Positions 6,293 through 9,042 of a DNA stretch of 9,042 bases are shown here, piece after piece. Origin of the DNA: Pseudomonadota bacterium (GTDB lineage: Bacteria; Pseudomonadota; Gammaproteobacteria; Xanthomonadales; Xanthomonadaceae). The notes beneath the pieces are model-generated. The model was given only the letters and a program-made list of their open reading frames with translations, was not told where the DNA came from and did no database searches. Numbering within the stretch: the stretch's first letter is position 1; each line of letters begins with the position of its first letter. The position numbers and the translations under genes are program-made. The stretch is from NCBI GenBank assembly GCA_023439425.1, contig JAEXNZ010000487.1, positions 1 through 9,042 of the forward strand, given 5' to 3'.

Positions 6293-6317
6293 GGGGGCTA
6301 CCCGTCGGTTGCCCCCG
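6292..6317. other. GC-rich hairpin between convergent genes
   Basis: CGGGGGC (6292-6298) pairs perfectly with GCCCCCG (6311-6317) around a 12-base loop. There is no T-run on either side, so it is not a standard intrinsic terminator. It starts at the last base of the SMAG pair, and together the three hairpins fill most of the 133-base gap between the hydrolase stop and the transporter stop. They may slow or end transcription from both sides. Confidence 0.5.
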
Positions 6318-6348
6318 ATGGATCGCGTGATGCGGACCCAAAACACCC

Positions 6349-7920
6349 TCACGAATCCGCGCGCGCCGCCTCATCGCGCGTTTCTTCCTGCGCGGCAATC
6401 TCGCGTTCGATCCACGCGTCCATCATCCGCCGCGCGCGCTGCGCACGACGCCGCTGCAGGTTGTATTCCATATCCAACACGCGATACAGCGACACCATCA
6501 CCAGCAGCATCAGGATTGCAAAGGGCAGGGCGCTGATGGTGATCATTCCCTGCAGCGCATCCAGTCCGCCCGCCAACAACAGCGCACCGGCAATCAAGGC
6601 GATACAAACGCCCCACGTGATCTTGCGCGACAACGGCGGATCACCCGCCTCATCCGTCGACAACGTCGCCAGCACCAGCACCGCAGAATCGGCTGAAGTC
6701 ACAAAGAAGATCATCAGCAGAATCAACGCCACCACCGACAGCACCGCCGGCATCGGCAGGCTGTCGAACATGGTGAACAGCACGGTTTCGTAGCCATTGC
6801 TCAGCGCCTGCGCCAGATCCACATGGCCGAAGATCTGTGACCACAGCGCGGTGCCGCCGAACACCGAGAACCACAGGAAGCCCAGAATGCTCGGCGCGAT
6901 CACCACGCCCAGTACGAACTCGCGGATGCTGCGACCCAGTGAGACTCGGGCAATGAACGAGCCCACGAACGGGGCCCAGGCGATCCACCATGCCCAGTAG
7001 AAGATGGTCCAGTCTGCTACCCAGGTGCTGCCTGAGAACGGCGACATGCGCAGGCTCATGGTCACCAGCTGGTTCAGATAGGAACCCACCGTGGTGGTGA
7101 AGGTGTCGAAGATGAAGCCGGTAGGCCCCAACACCAGTACCAGTGCCAGCAACGCGGCGGCCAGTGCCAGGTTGATGTTGGACAGCCACTTGATGCCCCG
7201 GTGCACACCGGTGGTGGTGGAGGCCATGTACAGCAGGAACGCCACTGCGATCACCGTCAACTGCACCCCCGGCGAGGCGGTGATGCCGAAGACGCGCTCC
7301 AGCCCGGCGGCGATCTGCACGGTGCCGAAGCCCAGCGTGGTGGCCACGCCAATCGCCGTCGCCACCACCGCCGCCACATCGACCACGGTGCCGATCCAGC
7401 CACGATGGTGCGCGCCAATCAGCGGCTGCAGCAGATCACTGATGCGGCCGCGCCCGTTGCGGTTGAACTGGAACCACGCCATCGCCAGTCCGATCAGCGC
7501 GTAGATCGCCCACGGATGCAGACCCCAGTGGAAGAACGCGTAGCGCATCGACGCGCGTGCCGATTCCATGCTCTGCGGTGGCAAGCCCTCAGGCGGTTTG
7601 ACGAAATGTGAGATCGGCTCGGCCGCACCCCAGAACACCAGGCCGATGCCCATGCCGGCGGCAAACAGCATCGACATCCAGCTGGCGTTGGAGAATTCGG
7701 GTTCGGCATCCTCACCGCCAATGCGCAGCGAGCCGAGCCGCCCGAACGCCAGGTACATGAGGAAGGAGAGGGTGATGAACACGATCAGTAGATACAGCCA
7801 GCCGGCACTCTTGATGATCTGCGCCACGCCGCCCTGCACCACGTCATTGAAGGGGCCGGGCAGCAGGCCGGCAAGCAGAACGAGCGCAAGCACCAAAGCG
7901 ATGGAGATGCGGAACACCAT
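6349..7920 (-). CDS. BCCT-family transporter, probably betaine type
   Basis: A 523-residue inner-membrane protein of the betaine/carnitine/choline transporter family, with about 12 hydrophobic helices. Marks: GMGIGLVFWGAAEP at 89-102, FHWGLHPWAIY at 130-140 (W132, W137 and Y140 align with the BetP aromatic box), the family signature DWTIFYWAWW at 303-312, followed by W315 and RSIREF (330-335), and SADSA at 409-413. The sequence reads GMGIG where the choline carrier BetT has an aspartate (GIGID). That favours an Na-coupled betaine-like substrate over choline. The charged C-terminal tail (about 485-523) is rich in Arg then Glu and could be an osmosensing or regulatory tail, but is shorter than that of BetP. 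The start ATG 7920 has GGAG 8-9 bases upstream. It is divergent from thiC and convergent with the hydrolase gene. No convincing promoter is seen for it. Exact substrate is not determined. Confidence 0.93.
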   Translation of the reverse strand: MVFRISIALVLALVLLAGLLPGPFNDVVQGGVAQIIKSAGWLYLLIVFITLSFLMYLAFGRLGSLRIGGEDAEPEFSNASWMSMLFAAGMGIGLVFWGAAEPISHFVKPPEGLPPQSMESARASMRYAFFHWGLHPWAIYALIGLAMAWFQFNRNGRGRISDLLQPLIGAHHRGWIGTVVDVAAVVATAIGVATTLGFGTVQIAAGLERVFGITASPGVQLTVIAVAFLLYMASTTTGVHRGIKWLSNINLALAAALLALVLVLGPTGFIFDTFTTTVGSYLNQLVTMSLRMSPFSGSTWVADWTIFYWAWWIAWAPFVGSFIARVSLGRSIREFVLGVVIAPSILGFLWFSVFGGTALWSQIFGHVDLAQALSNGYETVLFTMFDSLPMPAVLSVVALILLMIFFVTSADSAVLVLATLSTDEAGDPPLSRKITWGVCIALIAGALLLAGGLDALQGMITISALPFAILMLLVMVSLYRVLDMEYNLQRRRAQRARRMMDAWIEREIAAQEETRDEAARADS

Positions 7921-8000
7921 GGCGGAATCTCCGTGCGGAAAGCAGGCCGCCGCGTCCGGGCGGGCGCTGGCAGTCTAGCCAGCCGCACGTCAGCGGCCTG

Positions 8001-8029
8001 TTCACGTCGCCGGGCAGGTGTGGTCCAAT
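8001..8029 (+). promoter_or_regulatory. Possible thiC promoter
   Basis: TTCACG (8001-8006) and TCCAAT (8024-8029) are separated by 17 bases, and each matches four of six consensus positions. Transcription would start near 8036, exactly where the first strand of the riboswitch P1 helix begins, which is the main reason to list it. The hexamers alone are weak. Confidence 0.35.
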
Positions 8030-8036
8030 ACGCCCT

Positions 8037-8121
8037 GAAGCGGGGGTACCGCGGCCATCCGGCCACGGTTGAGACAGTCCCATCGAACCTGATCCGGCTC
8101 ATACCGGCGTAGGGAAGCTTC
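8037..8121 (+). ncRNA. TPP (thiamine pyrophosphate) riboswitch aptamer
   Basis: P1 is GAAGC (8037-8041) with GCTTC (8117-8121). The 5' core GGGGGTACC (8042-8050) is followed by the P3 arm, ACCG/CGGT enclosing GGCC/GGCC. Then come TGAGA (8070-8074), GAACCTGATCCGG (8085-8097), TACCGG (8102-8107) and the conserved CGTAGGGAAGC (8108-8118). These are the pyrimidine-sensing and pyrophosphate-sensing halves of the THI element. The usual CTGAGA reads TTGAGA here, but the changed base still pairs because the opposite strand reads ACC in place of GCC. It lies upstream of thiC, its most common target, with 125 bases between aptamer and start codon. Confidence 0.96.
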
Positions 8122-8193
8122 GTATCTGCCGATGCATCGCGCCGTAGGGTTGCCGTACCCAAAGACCGTCCGCGTTGCGTTGGCCGTGCGCCG

Positions 8194-8244
8194 CCGCTTC
8201 GTCCTTTCCGCGCATTCCCGCGTGGAAACAGATCCGGACGAGGC
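8194..8244 (+). promoter_or_regulatory. Riboswitch expression platform hiding the thiC ribosome-binding site
   Basis: GCTTCGTCC (8196-8204) pairs with GGACGAGGC (8236-8244), 9 bp with one G-U, covering the whole Shine-Dalgarno region (GGACGAGG) of thiC. Stacked inside it is a 9-bp stem, TTTCCGCGC (8205-8213) with GCGTGGAAA (8220-8228). The competing helix is GAAGCGG (8037-8043) with CCGCTTC (8194-8200), 7 bp. It uses the P1 5' strand, so it can form only when the aptamer is empty, and it breaks the sequestering stem. There is no T-run, so control is read as translational. The structures were found by eye; energies were not computed. Confidence 0.72.
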
Positions 8245-8246
8245 CC

Positions 8247-9042
8247 ATGAACGCACAACCATCCCCCCTTCAGCAGCAGACCCAGGCGCTTTCCGAATCG
8301 GTCACCCAGCCGATCTCCGGCTCGCGCAAGGTCCACGTGCCCGGCTCGCGGCCGGACCTGCAGGTGCCGATGCGCGAAATCGCACAAACATGCACGCCCA
8401 CGGGCTTTGGCGGCGGAGAGAACGCGCCCCTCACGGTGTATGACACCTCCGGGCCGTATACGGACCCGCACGCACACATCGACCTGTCGAACGGTCTGGC
8501 CGCGCTGCGCGCTGGCTGGGTGGCGGAGCGGGGCGACAGCGTGACGCTGGACAGGCTGAGCTCGGCCTTCGGCCAGTCGCGCGTGCTGGATGCACGTCTG
8601 GACGCGGTGCGCTTCCCGGCCCGCACTACGCCGCGGCGCGCACTGCCCGGCATGAACGTCACCCAGATGCACTACGCGCGACGCGGCATCATCACGCCGG
8701 AAATGGAGTTTGTTGCCATCCGTGAGAACCAGCGGCTGGAAGAGGTCGCCGATGCGGCGCTGCGCCGCCAGCATCCGGGGCAGTCGTTCGGCGCGTCGCT
8801 GCCTGCACGGATCACGCCGGAATTCGTGCGCGAGGAGATCGCGCGCGGTCGTGCGGTCCTGCCATGCAACATCAACCATCCCGAACTCGAACCGATGATC
8901 ATCGGGCGCAACTTCCTGACCAAGGTCAATGCCAACATCGGCAACAGCGCGGTGTCTTCGGGCATTGCCGAAGAAGTTGAGAAGCGGGTGTGGGCCATTC
9001 GCTGGGGCGCGGACACGGTGATGGACCTGTCCACTGGCAAGC
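8247..9042 (+). CDS. thiC: Phosphomethylpyrimidine synthase ThiC, C-terminal part beyond the right edge
   Basis: A radical-SAM enzyme that rearranges aminoimidazole ribotide into HMP phosphate, the pyrimidine half of thiamine, in the cytoplasm. 265 codons are visible, under half of the usual ~620-630. Family marks: PGSRPDLQVPMREI (32-45), VYDTSGPYTDP (64-74), RRGIITPEMEF (145-155) with AIREN (157-161), NINHPELEPMIIGRNF (208-223), NANIGNSAVS (228-237) and RWGADTVMDLSTG (252-264). The C-terminal cysteine cluster that holds the 4Fe-4S centre is outside the window. The first ~28 residues are variable in the family. Start ATG 8247: GGACGAGG lies just upstream, with GAGG only 3 bases from the ATG and GGA about 8, and this site is buried by the riboswitch platform. 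Confidence 0.96.
   Translation, partial: MNAQPSPLQQQTQALSESVTQPISGSRKVHVPGSRPDLQVPMREIAQTCTPTGFGGGENAPLTVYDTSGPYTDPHAHIDLSNGLAALRAGWVAERGDSVTLDRLSSAFGQSRVLDARLDAVRFPARTTPRRALPGMNVTQMHYARRGIITPEMEFVAIRENQRLEEVADAALRRQHPGQSFGASLPARITPEFVREEIARGRAVLPCNINHPELEPMIIGRNFLTKVNANIGNSAVSSGIAEEVEKRVWAIRWGADTVMDLSTGK

Noticed and set aside
8144..8160. GTAG followed by a GGGT/ACCC inverted repeat, considered as a third SMAG unit
   Set aside because: The stem is only 4 bp and the loop is not CAT/ATG; it lies inside the thiC leader and is better left as leader sequence.
8132..8443. A 103-codon plus-strand frame between the riboswitch and thiC
   Set aside because: It runs through the ribosome-site hairpin and into thiC in another frame, without its own Shine-Dalgarno sequence or recognisable domain.
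7785..8879. A minus-strand frame across the BCCT start, the intergenic region and thiC
   Set aside because: It overlaps the TPP riboswitch and thiC antisense, and its protein has no sensible composition or domain.
1251..9042. A functional link between thiC and the ThDP-dependent IlvG
   Set aside because: IlvG needs thiamine pyrophosphate, but so do many enzymes; the genes are 5 kb apart, in different units, with unrelated genes between them.
1..9042. CRISPR arrays, insertion sequences, tRNA or rRNA genes, phage or defence systems
   Set aside because: Nothing in the window supports any of these; apart from the SMAG pair it reads as core chromosome.

Overview
The window is GC-rich chromosomal DNA from a xanthomonad gammaproteobacterium, most likely Stenotrophomonas. 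Three things support this: the gene order leader-ilvC-ilvG-ilvM-ilvA, the ThiC/IlvC/IlvG sequence types, and an inverted pair of short GTAG-headed palindromes (6226-6292) that match the SMAG repeats of Stenotrophomonas maltophilia. The species call rests on reading by eye, not on a search.

Left part, minus strand (1-4270): a branched-chain amino acid operon read right to left. A promoter (about 4241-4270) leads into a 42-codon leader peptide with the control run Leu-Leu-Val-Leu-Val-Leu-Ile, followed by mutually exclusive RNA hairpins ending in an intrinsic terminator (4051-4080). Then come ilvC (ketol-acid reductoisomerase), ilvG (acetohydroxyacid synthase large subunit), ilvM (its small ACT subunit) and ilvA (threonine dehydratase, running off the left edge). 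The last three overlap by 17 and 11 bases. IlvA makes 2-oxobutanoate, IlvG/IlvM condense pyruvate with pyruvate or 2-oxobutanoate, and IlvC isomerises and reduces the products. ilvD and ilvE are not in the window.

Middle (4497-6348): a divergent gene encodes a secreted gamma-glutamyltransferase-family hydrolase with a clear signal peptide and catalytic threonine, but with unusual residues at two substrate-binding positions. Between its end and the convergent transporter gene lie the SMAG palindrome pair and a further GC-rich hairpin.

Right part (6349-9042): a BCCT-family transporter (minus strand) of the betaine type, divergent from thiC (plus strand, running off the right edge). The 326-base gap between them holds a TPP riboswitch aptamer (8037-8121). 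It is followed by a strong hairpin that buries the thiC ribosome-binding site, and by an alternative helix that would release it. No terminator is visible there, so control is probably at translation.

All the metabolic genes belong to known families. The most interesting content is the two cis-acting RNA switches, both of which can be resolved to base-pair level from the sequence: the ilv attenuator and the thiC translational TPP switch.
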